Below, one piece after another: positions 44,322 through 44,406 of a stretch of DNA of 44,406 nt. Below the pieces are notes generated by a model, which made no database searches, had not been told where the DNA came from, and saw nothing but the letters and a program-made list of their open reading frames with translations. This DNA comes from Xenococcus sp. MO_188.B8 (GTDB lineage Bacteria; Cyanobacteriota; Cyanobacteriia; Cyanobacteriales; Xenococcaceae). The DNA lies in contig JASJDR010000064.1 of the NCBI GenBank assembly GCA_030065615.1, positions 1 to 44,406 of the forward strand, in the 5' to 3' direction. The first letter of the stretch is position 1, and the number at the start of each line of letters is the position of its first letter. Made by a program: the position numbers and the translations under genes.

Positions 44322-44399
44322 GTAGGGGCGATTGGCCAAGCGGTGCGACCCCGATGAGTTTTACTCATCTAGGGAACGCGCACCAAGAGATCGCCCCTA
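44322..44399. repeat. Nested inverted repeat, structured hairpin
   Basis: Three nested arm pairs: TAGGGGCGAT/ATCGCCCCTA on the outside, GGTGCG/CGCACC in the middle and GATGAG/CTCATC around a TTTTA loop. It resembles a dispersed repeat unit or a small structured RNA. It looks superficially like a tRNA but has no T-arm. Confidence 0.7.
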
Positions 44400-44406
44400 C
44401 CACCAT

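Noticed and set aside
44326..44400. Possible tRNA with a GGGGCGA/TCGCCCC acceptor and a GTTTTAC anticodon loop
   Set aside because: No T-arm (no TTCRA loop), D-arm does not pair, and position 32 of the loop would be G. The nested inverted repeat explains the pairing.
1..44406. CRISPR array
   Set aside because: No regularly spaced direct repeats with unique spacers. The tandem repeats found are coding (11259-11510) or two-copy (34973-35016, 42286-42485).

Overview
The window comes from a cyanobacterium. HIP1-type GCGATCGC octamers are scattered throughout. The genes are also cyanobacterial in character: a periplasmic alpha-carbonic anhydrase, a Ser/Thr kinase with FHA and AAA partners, a STAND ATPase with the N-terminal helical domain typical of such proteins, a long exopolysaccharide operon, and many small dispersed repeats. 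The moderate-to-low GC and repeat load would suit a filamentous or colonial/pleurocapsalean-type lineage, but I cannot fix the genus.

Layout. 1-2.6 kb: a truncated TIR-domain gene, an alpha-carbonic anhydrase, a secreted TPR protein and an integrase-like remnant. 2.7-10.4 kb: a tight minus-strand operon of a membrane Ser/Thr kinase, a single-pass membrane protein with a beta-rich C-terminus, and a giant FHA protein carrying six tandem AAA modules in one chain. This is my best candidate for an undescribed system. A divergent secreted coiled-coil/TPR protein with expanded 42-bp repeats follows (10.8-12.9 kb). 13.0-29.0 kb: twelve co-oriented exopolysaccharide genes, read from 29.0 down to 13.0 kb: glycosyltransferase, Wzc-like copolymerase/kinase, initiating sugar transferase, ABC flippase, GT2, MurB-like oxidoreductase, pyruvyltransferase, GT4, Wzy-like polymerase, secreted glycoside hydrolase and two GT4. 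29.9-32.5 kb: a STAND ATPase and one more GT4. 32.8-34.9 kb: a truncated tRNA-Pro and a decayed insertion sequence with recognisable ends. 35-42 kb: housekeeping genes (gpmI, uppS) mixed with a small protein/HNH nuclease pair, a MauE-thioredoxin fusion and an MpaB-like protein. 42-44.4 kb: accessory debris, with an epimerase fragment, a double-glycine-leader peptide gene, an IS630-type fragment and a four-helix-bundle gene enclosed by long inverted repeats.

A second theme is repeat mobility. Several copies can be read as insertions whose removal restores the older sequence: a 24-bp, in-frame insertion in the second AAA module (removal restores the QEVD motif of its sister modules), a 73-bp insertion with 6-bp direct repeats in a transposase gene, and one repeat nested inside another immediately before GATCGC. 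The kinase, membrane protein and FHA-AAA protein plausibly form one phospho-signalling machine at the membrane. The exopolysaccharide genes together cover initiation, elongation, flipping, polymerisation, chain-length control and decoration of one polymer.
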